Of a stretch of DNA of 32,013 bases, positions 1-10,660 are shown piece by piece; position 1 is the first letter of the stretch, and each line of letters opens with the position of its first letter. The stretch is from Didymodactylos carnosus (taxonomy: Eukaryota > Rotifera > Eurotatoria > Philodinida > Philodinidae), in NCBI GenBank assembly GCA_905250885.1, contig CAJNOQ010001408.1, forward strand, positions 1-32,013, read 5' to 3'. The notes under the pieces were generated by a model, which saw nothing but the letters and a program-made list of their open reading frames with translations, ran no database searches and had not been told where the DNA came from. The translations under genes were made by a program, and so were the position numbers.

Positions 1-127
1 TGAAAAACAGCGGTAATAAAAGCAATCCATAAAAGGGACCTCGAAATCTGTGTTCTAATTATCGACCAATTTCTCTCTTATCTATTATTAGTAAAGTTTT
101 TGAGCTTATTATTCATAAATGTTTACT
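1..127 (+). repeat. Direct repeat copy 1 (LINE reverse-transcriptase fragment)
   Basis: These bases are identical to 861-987, a spacing of 860 bp. The repeat encodes the start of a reverse-transcriptase domain (NYRPISLLSIISKVFE, read from base 57). It begins at the window edge, so its true length is unknown. After base 127 the two copies diverge at once, and this copy has no RT continuation. It is a truncated duplicate of the element described at 861-1310. Confidence 0.85.
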
Positions 128-860
128 CTTCACTATATCTTCAAATCGTGCATTTCATAAATTTAATCGTACACTTTTTCATTAAAAATGCTCCTAACCA
201 CGACTGAATTTAAATAAATGGTGCAATAAATTTCTGCGTGCAACAACGTCTAATGGAAACTAATGGAACGTTAGTGATATAACCGTGAATGGAAAATGTT
301 TCATATGATAAAATCAATTTTATTGTTTATAGAATAATGCCCTTGTTATATGTCTCATTTATTCGTGTTTAAAAAACTATCAAAATGTGCTGTCAATAGA
401 AAAAATGGCAGTAAAATAGAATATGGCTTAGTATGTACTACTCTAAGAAATGCACGTTTAAAATCTCGATTACTAAAGGCAGCAATCACTCTTTTATAGT
501 TTTTGGTAAAAAAGAACTAGTAGTTTTACGTTTTAATATGGGAACCTGCCAAAGACATCGATTAGAGGTGCGCAAAGAAGTTCTAGTGGTAAGAGCTGTG
601 CTAACGAAAACCGCGAAAGTGCAATACGTTCTGCAATAATTTTGTGAAAGAAGGTTTTGAGCAAGATCTGATAGTTTTAAGTTCGTGCTCAGAGAGCAAA
701 GGTCGGATCTATAGCCAATTTAGAAATTTGATGGTGAAAAAAATGCTCCTGTCAGCAACTTCAGTTGTACATATCAACACTTTAGTTATACGATATTTTT
801 TTAACACAATTACATCACTTATTTACTTTATCATTAAAGCAAGGAATTTTTCCGAAATTG

Positions 861-1310
861 TGAAAAACAGCGGTAATAAAAGCAATCCATAAAAGGGACC
901 TCGAAATCTGTGTTCTAATTATCGACCAATTTCTCTCTTATCTATTATTAGTAAAGTTTTTGAGCTTATTATTCATAAATGTTTACTTAGTCACTTGCGT
1001 GAAAAAAATCTTTTTACTAACGTACAATTTGGCTTTAGGCCAAGCTCTTCAACAGTTGATGCTCTTTTACATATAACAATTAAAGTTAAGTACTATTTTA
1101 GAAGAAAGAATCGCTTTCGACTTTGCAAAAGCTTTTGATACGGTGATTCATAGACTTCTATTATAAAAACTACAAAAAGCAGGAGTAGAATCGGTCTTGC
1201 GTGTTTTTTTGTTTATTAATTTTTGAATAGACAAAGAGTATCATTTTCTGCAAAGAATAGTACTTATTCATTTCGCTTTTTAAAAAAGGTGTTCTTGTCT
1301 GCATTGAAAT
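861..1310 (+). mobile_element. Non-LTR retrotransposon (LINE) reverse-transcriptase remnant
   Basis: From base 917 the forward strand reads NYRPISLLSIISKVFE, then a segment ending QFGFRPSSSTVDALLHI. These are the fingers/palm motifs of Jockey/CR1-like LINE reverse transcriptases. Near 1095-1118 the frame shifts and the catalytic-palm motif FDFAKAFDTVIHRLLL follows, broken by a stop, then a weak match to the region before the second catalytic motif (KKGVLVC, about 1286). The element is frameshifted, stop-ridden and lacks the downstream YxDD region, so it is dead. The open frame at 644-892 just upstream may be an older part of the same element, but that is not certain. The clade is uncertain. 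Confidence 0.8.
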
Positions 1311-4300
1311 TGAAAACAATTGAATTTCTTTTCTGAAAGAATAAGTGTCACTCCAGTCTGTTTTTTTGATTAAAAATTTTCTTCAAATAAAAAGAGAAAG
1401 AAAACAATGAACTTCTTTGAGTTGTTTTTTTCCAAAACAAATCTCTTCACCACATATCTTGTTTCAACTATGTACATCAACATAGTGTTTTGAGTGGGAT
1501 ATTAACGAATTAAGAGAATTATTCGATTAATCTTATTAAGTCTGCTTCATTTCGCTCTTTCGTTACGAAATATGACTGGTCTTCGGTGTACTATAAAACA
1601 TGAAAGCATACGTATTAGAAGTGGATCACTTCACTCACAACATTTTTTCACTAAACTTTCTGAGGCTTGAAACTGCAAGTATAAAAAAATGTTTACCTGA
1701 AATCGGTGGTCTATCCTTTATTATGTACGTTCATTCGAAACAGTAAACAATAGTGCAGCAAAACTTTCATCATCCACAATATGTTGATTTCAGATGCTAA
1801 TTTTACCAAAAAATGCATGCATAGGTAACAATAAAAGAAGTACACGTGTACGCAGCTGTGACCGAAAACTAATAGAAACACAAAAAAACTCGTTTTCTTT
1901 CGTAATGTGGTTAGAGAGTGTGCTGAACACCTTATCGTCAGACACTCTGAAGCCAATTGTACACACATACACACACACGCATCCTGATATTCATAGTTCG
2001 AAAAATCTTCTAGAAACAGCTGATTATTGCTAAAACTGGAGATTTTTGGCAGTCGGATAGTATAGAAAAAAAGTTGTCCCTACGACGACGCTCAGAAGTT
2101 CCCGCCAGTAACGAATTTAAAACGTTCTATATTTGTGTAGATGTGATCAAATTAGAAAAGGCGCCTTCTAATAAATGTATTTAATAATAATACTGTTTTA
2201 CGTTTAGAATATGTTGAAACTGTACAACTTCTTTTAACACAGTTGTAATTACCTTTTCGCACTGAAATTTCAATAATTTTTTTTTTGTTTTGTTGTATCA
2301 TCCGTTCAGTTATTATTAATATAAGATAAGATATTGGACAAATGTAAAAAGTTATTTCTTTTTTGCGTTATTTATTTGTTTTATACTGTTCAAAATTTGA
2401 CGAGTGATAATGTGATCTAAGAATTTGAGATGAAGATGATTTTGCCTTTGAATTAAGTGACACTTCAACTCCATCTTCGCATAAACAATTTGGGCATGAA
2501 ATTCAATATTTTCAAGGTTCACCAGAAAAAAATTGGCAACTATGCCAACGTGTTTTTGTGAGCAATTGCAAAAAATGTATAAGGTTAGACCTTGTTTTTA
2601 TAGTATTTTTACTCGTCACAGAAATTTTGATTCTTTTAACAGAGGATGAAAAAAGTATTGACAATGATGTTGTTAGATCATTGACTCGTTTAGTGAACGG
2701 CAAAAACGATTTAGCAGTTCCAGTACAAGAAAAAAATTGGGTTATATATAACACCAAAACTTTTAATAAAACTTGGTACCCATTTCCCAACGCTAGCCAG
2801 ATTTGCATGTTCTAAATATGTTTGGAAAAAATTTATTATCCAGAAGAGCCTAATATTGATCTAGGAACTATTACTCGTGTATTATGGCATGGACGTCGTA
2901 CATTGCGATGCGCATCATTTATTAATTGTAGACGATACGATATTAATTATGTTTTCATCTGGGCACAATGGTTTTATTATATGCGGAATATTCGTTGTAT
3001 TCATTTTGAAACACAATTATGTTCTCCATCTGTTATTGCGTTAGCTGTTACAATGTTAGAAAATTTGAAATCTATTCGAATTGGCACACACACATGTAGT
3101 CAAAACTATAAAGAACTGTCGTGTTTCTTATTGTGGCATTACCGAATAGATAATTTGATCCTGTTCTTTTGTTTCAACAGCATAAGACGGTCAAAATCCA
3201 CCTATGAGAATAATGTTTTCCTTACGATAACAGACGACATTGGATAATAACTTCTACAGCTCGTGATGAGTAATATTTTCACAGGTAAAATGCTTTGGAA
3301 AAAACAGAGGGTTGTTATGTCAACAAGAACGATGACATTGATCAGAGTTCGACAACGGAAAACAGACAACTACTCGCTAAATGAAAATAGATAGCCGATA
3401 CGTGTCAAATTGCTCGTGTTTATTTGTACATACATTTTTAATAAATTAATGTAATCGTTTGTTGGTTGAAGCCTGTTTTTGCCCTTATGACTCTTTACCT
3501 AATCAGAGCTGGAACTGGTAGACAAAAAGCGCAAATTTTTGACCGATTGTCGGCAGTCTAATCGTGTCTAGCTTGAGTCCAAGATATAAGATTTAGTTAT
3601 CTCGAATAAGGGATCTCATTGAGTATATGATCAATTCATAGCATGAGGACTTTTGAACAGATCCGGCGCTACGCAAGGTAATCAGCTGTACGTCAAGTTT
3701 TGAAAAATTAATACTTTCGCGATGTTTCGTATTTGATACTTCGATGACATGTTTGTTTCATGGATATGCAGGTGATAAAAAGGTCTCAAGTGATGAATAG
3801 ACGGTTCAAGTTGAAAAAAGTGACACAAAAGTTTTGTAGAAATTCCTGTATGAGCCACAGACTGCGAAAAATCAGATCGAAATATTTCAGACAAATGTTT
3901 GTAGAACAGCCCTTGACATGATTTCAAAAACAAAATGGAAACTTTGAGAATCAAAGGACGGTTTTATCAGGCTCACATTCCATTATTATTCTCATCGGAC
4001 GAATGACAAAAAAGTTGAATATTTTTCTAGACAAACCAGTTCAGATTAAAGTGCTGGAACACCAGGAGCAACCGTTAGTTGAATATAGTTCAACTACACA
4101 GAAGCAGAAGGAAATAATTCAGTGCTTAGTTCGATATGCAACTCTACTGATTAGACTAAGTGCCTGATATTCTGTTTAGCCTGCACCAAGTCATCAACAC
4201 TTCCTTGATAAAATTGAAGTTTGTTACTAGGGAGAATTCGAACGATGATTCCTTCGGGCATCCGAGTAAGAATTATTACAGTAGCAACTCATTGCACAAA

Positions 4301-4821
4301 ACAATATTATCATGTTTCGGTGATAGATGATGGATCTTTCAATGAAATCATCGACTTTCTAAGATTGATCATTTGAAGTCTAGCGAAACGATCATTTGAA
4401 GTCTAGCGAAACGATCATTTTTTACCCGAATGTCATTTTTCTCGCTTGAAATAAGCATTTTTGTCACCGATCAGAAAGTTGTCCAACTCCCTCAAATCGA
4501 CAATAGCTGTTTGTTCATTGGCACTAAGAAATGGGAGAGCACAGTGTCCCATTATTGATAGCGATGGCCATCAGCAAAAGCGTACAGAAAGAGATGTAAG
4601 AGAATAGAAGCTAATCACGCTCCACGAAACGATTCGAGACCGCGCAATCTCATTGTCAGCCGATTGAAATCACAACAAGTATATTCTCCCATTTGCGCAC
4701 CGAAGAGGATATTTCGAAAAAGATTGTAGACGATTGTTTGCTTTACAAAACTGTTATATTTGAAATCGAATATATTTCCGTTCTCATGAGTAAGAAACCT
4801 TTGTTTTGTTGTATGAATTAG
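1311..4821. other. No supportable gene; decayed or intergenic DNA
   Basis: I see no intact gene. 1965-1979 is a short CA-rich simple repeat. On the forward strand, 2558-2815 and 2822-3247 are adjacent open frames in a coding-like stretch (second part about 141 codons, with a leucine-rich run near 3000-3080). I do not recognise the product; they could be relics of a gene. 3680-4800 contains short open stretches on both strands without a recognisable motif. Confidence 0.5.
4367..4420. repeat. Short tandem duplication, 23-bp unit
   Basis: The unit starting gatcatttgaagtctagcg occurs twice in perfect tandem (4367-4389 and 4390-4412), followed by the first 8 bases of a third copy. It probably arose by local slippage; there is no sign of function. 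Confidence 0.9.
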
Positions 4822-5256
4822 AAATTAAAATTGACCAGTTTCTGTCTTATCGGCGGTCTGTTTCTCCTGACTGTTGGTGGTAGAGGTGCTCCACTAGCTC
4901 AGAGTCTTGGTTCTGGTATACACAAAATGATACAAGCCGCCGTATTTCCTATTGATCTCATTTTGATTGTTATTACTAGTGCCGATTTATTTACTGTTAA
5001 TACAATGACATTAATTGTCATTACGACAATATTACGTAGAAAAACAACATGGTTTAATCTTATCATTTCATGGGTAGTCAGTCTCTTTCTTTGGAAATCT
5101 TGGCGGTTGCCTATTTTTCCAATATATACTCGTTTACTATGCAGGTCTTCTCTCTAATGAACCTTAATTAACCGTTAATTTACTGTGAAATTCGCCGAGG
5201 TAAAAGGTAACATTGAATGGCATCAAATATTTTTAAGCGGTACTGGTAGTGGTGGG
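4822..5256 (+). pseudogene. Formate/nitrite transporter (FNT) family pseudogene
   Basis: FNT proteins are pentameric channels for formate, nitrite or lactate. The first frame (from 4822) gives a first membrane segment (FCLIGGLFLLTVGG), then the FNT core AAVFPIDLILIVITSADLFT and ISWVVS. At about 5083-5090 one extra base moves the reading to the next frame, which continues FFGNLGGCLFFQYILVYYAG then LLSNEP, the conserved glycine-rich helix and loop. After a stop at 5165-5167 a third frame (5191-5256) reads AEVKGNIEWHQIFLSGTGSG, the segment that carries W-x-x-x-FL-x-G in the family. The N-terminus and final helices are absent. Two frame changes and a stop mean it cannot be translated. FNT genes are common in bacteria, fungi and protists and not usual in animals, so horizontal acquisition is plausible but inferred. 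Confidence 0.8.
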
Positions 5257-6776
5257 TGAGGTTTTGGGCATAACTGATTATATAGAGATATTTGTGCGAC
5301 GGACGTACATATATATAGATATTAGTGTGTTTTATATTTTAGAAAAACATACAAGTATATACAGTAGAAATGCGTTCTTTTTGTTTGATTAAAGCCACTT
5401 GGCGAGACCCTTTGACAACGATGGAAACCGGTAGTGGTACACCAACTCTTTCGTTTTAAATTCAGTTCTTTCTTGCTATTTTTCGCGCTCTAGATGACAA
5501 TTTACTAACGATATCTTGTTTTTTATTTTGAAATTATTGCCTATTAATCGTAATAATATTAAGAAGAATGACTTCTTTTTTGACTTCGATCTTATGACTT
5601 CTCCTTTGTTTTTGTTTCTTCAGGTGCATTTTTCGGGCTTTTGTCGGTGTTTTTGTTCTTAAATAGATTATTTAAAATGCGCTGTCAGTATTAAGATTAA
5701 AAGTCGTTGTGTTGCATCATTTTATAGCAAAATACACTATTGGCGATGTTCTTGCAAAGTCGATTTCCATTTATTGGGGAAAATGCTGGGAAAGATACTG
5801 ATTAATAAAGAAATACCCGGTGTTAAATAAAATATATATCTTGCTAAGGATCACGGGTCGACTTCATATTTTTCTCGTATTAATGTCTTTAAAAAAAATA
5901 AGCAAACCAGCTAAAAAGGAAGCTATTAAACTTGAACTTTGTTCGGATAGAATCTTTTCAACGTTTTCTGTCACAATTCGTCGTGTATCTATAGAAAGAG
6001 TAGGGAAATGTTGAAAAACAGTGAACGTTGTCAGTACTCTCTACGCACCCTGTAAAAGTTAACTAAGAGCAGTTCTTTTTTTGTTTTTCCATGTGTGATG
6101 GCACATATATGATATATGTGTTTATTTGAAAGATAAACGCACATGTCATGGGTCAGTTCTGTGACAGATATTGAGATAGTACAGAAAAATCTATTTATTT
6201 CTTTTTTTTATGCATGAAGGCATAGTCTAGTTATTTACACCTCTAGCTGTTAATTAATTTTGTTCAAAAATCGTTGAAAGATCATATACTTTTGGCACGA
6301 TGACATCAGCAATGACAGGAGACATTTCCAAAAATGACTTTCTATTAGGCTCAGTTGAGAATAAACATAAAAAAACACAAAACGTCACTAGAAACCGTAC
6401 ATGCAACGGTGTTCCTGTCACTAAAACACAATCACAAAAGAAACAATGCTTGAAATATTAGATATGCTTAACTGTTGCTGAATGTGTTTTTTCTGTTGAA
6501 AACGAACGTGTTTTGCCTGATATCTTTACCTTCTTAAGTATTCTGGAAAAAATCCTTCTTCCGATTTTTAATACCTTTCCTTCGACTTTTGCCGATTTAA
6601 CGGATTTTTTTCCGAACTGTAGATTTTACAGTTGGTACTCCTGGCTATATCACAGATATGGGCGAGTCACAGCTTTTTCCAGCCAGTGAAGCAAAATTCG
6701 AGTCGGGTCAAAAATGTTTACTCTGTCTAAATCCTGCTTATGCTGGAAATAGCTTGCCACATACAAATTTTATGGC
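5257..6776. other. No supportable gene
   Basis: AT-rich sequence with only short open frames. 6300-6464 (+) is a 54-codon ATG-initiated frame rich in Asn, Lys and Thr with no recognisable motif. 5820-6014 (+) is open but unremarkable. 6597-7032 (+) is open but runs antisense to the two-exon gene at 6777-7098 and is not called. Confidence 0.5.
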
Positions 6777-7098
6777 TCACATTTGTTTACGCGCCTCATC
6801 AGTATCTTTTGAACGTTGTAATAACGAACGAACAGGGAGTAGAGCAGTTGTCCCTAACAGTGGTAAAAAACAGACATGGATGTTGATTTTGAAGGAAAAA
6901 GCGTTTAGAATAAGTAACACTACCTGCACTTGCTACTGCTCCTTCAGCAGAAGCACTAGCATTTCCACCACTAGTCAATTCATATTCTGGCAACGTTTCA
7001 TTATTATTTGCATGCCGAACACCACCACATAAAATGTAGCCAATACCGAGGTAAGAACCAACTATTAAATTAACGGTATGAGGGAAAGAATATGGCAT
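6777..7098 (-). CDS. Small single-pass membrane protein, two exons (hypothetical)
   Basis: Exons are 7098-6924 and 6853-6777, joined across a 70-nt intron (gtagtg...tgttag). The join preserves frame and gives 83 residues ending EARKQM. I start at the ATG at 7098, the first in the frame. The protein opens MPYSFPHTVNLIVGSYLGIG, a hydrophobic segment at about residues 9-28, then an Ala/Gly/Ser-rich low-complexity stretch (about 46-63) and a charged tail. I do not recognise the family. The support is the splice-consistent frame and typical composition; there is no homology evidence. Without splicing, the frame from the first exon runs on into intron sequence and ends shortly after, so the spliced form looks better. 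Confidence 0.45.
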
Positions 7099-8609
7099 TT
7101 TCAAAGTTAATTATCTAAGAGACGATTTATTGTGTATGCATAGCAAACTAAATTTAAAAAATTAGCGAAAATTGTTCTTTGTTTACTTTTCTTCCGATTT
7201 TCAATAAAACTACAAACTAAATCAAATTGAACATTTCACTTTTACTTTCAATAAAGTAAATCTGAATCAAGAGAAACAAGGCTTAGTATCCTGCGATTCA
7301 TGGTTATGTCTTGCAGTCAATATAAAGAAATTAGTACTAAATAGATCAACATCGGCTTTAAATGTGAGAAAGTTAATTCTTAAAGCAAAAAATACATACG
7401 TGAGGTAATTTTTTCACAACATCTTGAGGAAAGTCGACAACTGATTCGAGTACGCTTTTGTTGCAAAATAAATAGAAAAAGTTTTTTCAAAACCTGTTTC
7501 AGCGATATGTTCATCATAAGAAAAAGAACATACTTTACTGCTTCAGGACGAACCTTTTGTAATTCTATTCCAGTTACAGTCGACATCTGAACATTTTGCT
7601 ACTAATCATTTACTAGTCTTTGGATCATAACGTTTAACGACAAAGAGAAAATGTAGAATATTTCAAACTGAAAAAGCATGCGTTTATGTTCATGTCTAAC
7701 TTCAATTAATAGAAAATTCTATAAATTGTTTGATATGACACGATCTTTTATTGTTCGCTCAGTTTGCAAAACTATTTTGCATATAGCAAAAAATAGTTCG
7801 AATTAAGAGCACAAGTATGTCTCATTTTTCTGTCTCAGTGCCTGTATGTAGTGGACATTGGCTATCTGTTCTTTTTATAGTATATAGAAAACCATCTAAA
7901 ACAACTAATGCAACACCTAAACGTTTTATAGATGTTCATATAATACAAATCCAATTTTGCAACGATGGATCATATCTAAACTATACAAGCACAAAGTAAA
8001 TAGATTGATCTTTCGTAAGTATATATTACTTATAATTCCACTATACTGATATTTAAACATGATGTTTGATGTTTCATCTTGTTTTCCCACAGCAAATAAA
8101 CATCTATCTACAATGACTATCCACACTTGTCTGGCATAAACTCGGTGACATTCACCACTTGACTGATTTGTTTACAAATCAAATCTAGCAAATAACAACA
8201 GATTCCGATTATCGTTAATAGGAAGAATTATTGATGTGTTCGCTCTATTCAAATAACTGAATGCGATCTGAATTCATTGTGATTATTCACTGTATACAAA
8301 AGATAATTTGAGAGACGAAACTCGCCCTGCCATACCCTGAAATGTTGCCACCTTGTAGCGAGCATTCTTAAGAGTATAGATGAATAATAATTCGCGAGTC
8401 CACATTGTCGTTCCCTACAAAAAATATTCTAATGCGACCGGCACTGGTAAAAATCGGTGTAGCACTATCAGTGTGCACCAGTGTGCTGTGAGGAGGTGTA
8501 AAGTAATAGTTCTTCTCTTACCCGAGATGCTTTTACTGTACTCGATTCTTCCTTTTGTTCACATCACATGTTATGATATGATGACATATGCAGATTATAT
8601 ATGTTTATA
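7099..8609. other. Mostly non-coding; weak coding hints
   Basis: On the minus strand an ATG frame starts at 7586 (MSTVTGIELQKVRPEAVK) with several intron-like signals downstream (gtatgt at about 7396-7401), but no single exon chain is convincing. On the plus strand 8013-8092 looks like an intron (gtaagt...cccacag), with the open frame 7817-7999 close before it, again without a recognisable product. I do not call genes here. Confidence 0.35.
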
Positions 8610-8752
8610 GTAGAGTTTTCTCTTTACCTTTTTTTATGTCGCATGCAGATATCTGTATGCCAGACATAAGGATACATACAGAGAGGAAAGGGTGATCTGC
8701 ATGCGACATCAAGAAAAAGATAAGATATGCTAAAAGAGAAAGTAGAGCCTTT
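8610..8752. repeat. Inverted repeat with perfect 15-bp core arms
   Basis: The arm atgtcgcatgcagat (8636-8650) is repeated in perfect inverted form at 8695-8709. Weaker complementarity extends outward through pyrimidine/purine stretches (tagagttttctcttt near 8611 against aaagagaaagtagag near 8733). A diverged direct copy of the left arm (atgtcgcatacag) lies at 8786-8798, exactly 150 bp downstream. This is consistent with a small foldback element; no coding capacity. Confidence 0.65.
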
Positions 8753-8893
8753 AAGGTGTGCTAATAGCACATTATCTTCTTTTTAATGTCGCATACAGAA
8801 ATCTGAATGTGAACATATATGTGCGCATCTTGTCTTGTCGTATGTGAAATACAGAAGATACGCTGTACGCTAAGACTCTAGTAACTTTTGTCC

Positions 8894-9047
8894 TTTTCTT
8901 ATTCTTCTGACGTCATGTTATGTCCTGTTATACTGACGTCATTAGTCTGGTCAGTAGTAAACGTCATATTCTTTTCTGTTCTTCTGACGTCATGTTCTGT
9001 TTAGTTCTTATGATGTCATTCTGCTTTCTCGTATTGTGACATGTGTA
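8894..9047. repeat. Diverged 77-bp tandem duplication carrying CRE-like sites
   Basis: Two units of 77 bp align with an exact 18-base match (ttcttctgacgtcatgtt). Each unit carries two CRE-type octamers at the same spacing: TGACGTCA at 8908-8915 and 8934-8941 in unit 1, TGACGTCA at 8985-8992 and the variant TGATGTCA at 9011-9018 in unit 2. A half site (acgtcat) lies at 8961-8967. TGACGTCA is the known CREB/ATF recognition palindrome. Whether the sites are used is unknown; no gene start is evident next to them. Confidence 0.6.
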
Positions 9048-9087
9048 TATACATAGTTGCATTTTTCATGTATGGAGCAACAAATTT

Positions 9088-9388
9088 TCTTACGAGAGAA
9101 CGTTCCCAACTGTCAAATCGCTTCGAGCCGAAAGCTAGTGGACTATAGGTAGCCGACCATGCTGATTCCAAATATCAACATGATACGGGCTTCCAGAGAC
9201 TGGTTTTCTGAAAAACCAGAATTTTACAAACTCTAAAAAATAACCAAATCTTTTCTTAGTGAGGCATAATTGTAGCCCGCACATTTCTGATTAAAATGAG
9301 ACATCTCCCAGCTCTACATGACCTTTCATTGCAAAGTTACAGAATTTACAAAAAAAGCCCTAAATTAATTTCTTATTTCTGTACCTTT
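9088..9388. repeat. Solo arm of the foldback element seen at 28631-29186
   Basis: This stretch matches one arm of the palindrome at 28631-29186 in the same order: the outer end (cgagagaacgttccc against cgagggaaggttccc), then a strongly matching inner part (about 9220-9385) with segments such as cacatttctgattaaaatga and atctcccagctcta. The second, inverted arm is missing. It is a dispersed repeat family member, older than the palindromic copy judging by divergence. Confidence 0.75.
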
Positions 9389-9457
9389 GGGGATACATCT
9401 TTCACCAGATTTGATGTGGAACTATCATAGAAAAAAAATACTAAAAATTGCAGACAA

Positions 9458-9701
9458 ATGCTAGGATCCATTAATAGAACTTCCAAGCATGCGCCGGAGT
9501 TTATACGGCTTCAAATCTATAAAATATGCTTCTTGCCTGTGTTGGATTACCGCTGTTTTGTTGTTTTCGATAATGATTTTAATACCAAACTTTAAAAGGA
9601 ACACTACAAATTCATCGTTCTTACTCAAAACTACACTACAGTGGAATGTATTACCCAGAGAGATTATCGATGCCTTCTCTGCACGAACTTCGAGACGGTG
9701 A
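9458..9701 (+). mobile_element. LINE reverse-transcriptase C-terminal remnant
   Basis: Frame one from 9458 reads MLGSINRTSKHAPEFIRLQI, then YKICFLPVLDYRC, matching the thumb/C-terminal region of Jockey/CR1-type LINE proteins (L-G-x-I-x-R-x... and Y-K-x-x-x-x-P-x-L-x-Y). After about 9585 the match moves to another frame: LQWNVLPREIIDAFSARTSR followed by a stop, the conserved WNxLPxxIxxAxS motif near the ORF2 end. So it is 5'-truncated and frameshifted. It lies directly after the solo foldback arm. It could belong to the same family as the RT pieces at 1-1310, but no overlap allows a test. Confidence 0.75.
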
Positions 9702-10351
9702 ATAAGTATTGTAACTTCTTAAGCCAAAATGTCCTTACTATTCCATTGGTCAAAATCAATTTCTTTTCTATCTTTCTCTTCTTTCTTGTTTTTTTTCATT
9801 ATGGTGTGACCTAGTAAAAAGTTTTTTTAACTTTTTGTCATTCCGACTGTCATTGTCAACATCATGGACACAAAATAAATTGAACTTATCGTATGGTTCA
9901 GTCACTGTAATTACTTGAATTATACTGTATACTGGTGAAAAAAAAACAATTTAAATACTGCTAGACTCTTGTCGTTGAATGATTAAGCATGAATATCTCA
10001 TATCTTTGTCAACGTTTATTCAATTTTCTATATAATGGATAACCAGTACTAAAAAATAACATCAGTAACTTCGCTTTTCATTTCAAGGTGAATACACAAA
10101 AATAGAAGACAAAATAAATGAAATTGTTTATGTTCATTCGCTATTATTTATCGTACAAAGCAAGTAAGTTTTTAAAAAGAGACTAAGGAAAAGATATGCT
10201 CTCTTTTTGTTACACAATTCAAAACACCATCCTTTGTTCGTACTAGAAATAAGCAGTGGTCACCAGAGACAAAACTATTTTCCATTTATAATACGAGTAC
10301 GTGTGGTTTTACATCCCTTTCGTATATAATATTCGATGTTCAGATGTAAAT
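9702..10351. other. No supportable gene
   Basis: AT-rich sequence with pyrimidine-rich runs (about 9756-9800). The first ~190 bases may be the 3' untranslated part of the LINE remnant. Nothing else recognised. Confidence 0.5.
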
Positions 10352-10660
10352 TCAATTGTATTCGTCTCTCTCATTCATTTCTGAATAATCGTAACATGTT
10401 TCTACTTTAATTTCATTTGCCATACGTTTTGTGCTAATTCGTCTTATTTTTCTTGCTAAACGTCTCTCGATTGTTCTTTCCCACCGACATGTCCTTGAAC
10501 AACCAGGAAATTTTCGCCAAGGTTTATTTTCTTTAAAACAACTTGTAACTTGTTTGTATAGTCTAGTCGATCTATTCGCATAATATACATTGTTTTCAAT
10601 CGAGTCTGAAGCACGAGTATCGTTAAAAACTGCAATATCACAATCCATGTCTATTGTCAT
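10352..10660 (-). CDS. Hypothetical 102-residue protein
   Basis: An uninterrupted ATG-initiated frame of 102 residues, starting MTIDMDCDIAVFNDTRAS. The N-terminal third is acidic/polar. The middle has clustered cysteines (CFKENKPW..., then GCSRTCRWE). A strongly basic stretch follows (ERRLARKIRRISTKR, about residues 65-79) and the tail is acidic. There is no signal peptide or membrane segment. I do not recognise a family. It could be a complete small protein, an exon of a larger one, or chance; the composition is more protein-like than most open frames in the intergenic DNA here. Confidence 0.35.
   Translation of the reverse strand: MTIDMDCDIAVFNDTRASDSIENNVYYANRSTRLYKQVTSCFKENKPWRKFPGCSRTCRWERTIERRLARKIRRISTKRMANEIKVETCYDYSEMNERDEYN

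Noticed and set aside
1711..2033. Overlapping open frames on both strands around the CA-rich repeat
   Set aside because: Composition follows the simple repeat (Tyr/Cys/Val on one strand, Thr/His on the other), with no protein-like features.
6597..7032. Plus-strand open frame of over 120 codons
   Set aside because: It runs antisense across both exons and the intron of the better-supported minus-strand gene at 6777-7098 and has no known motif.
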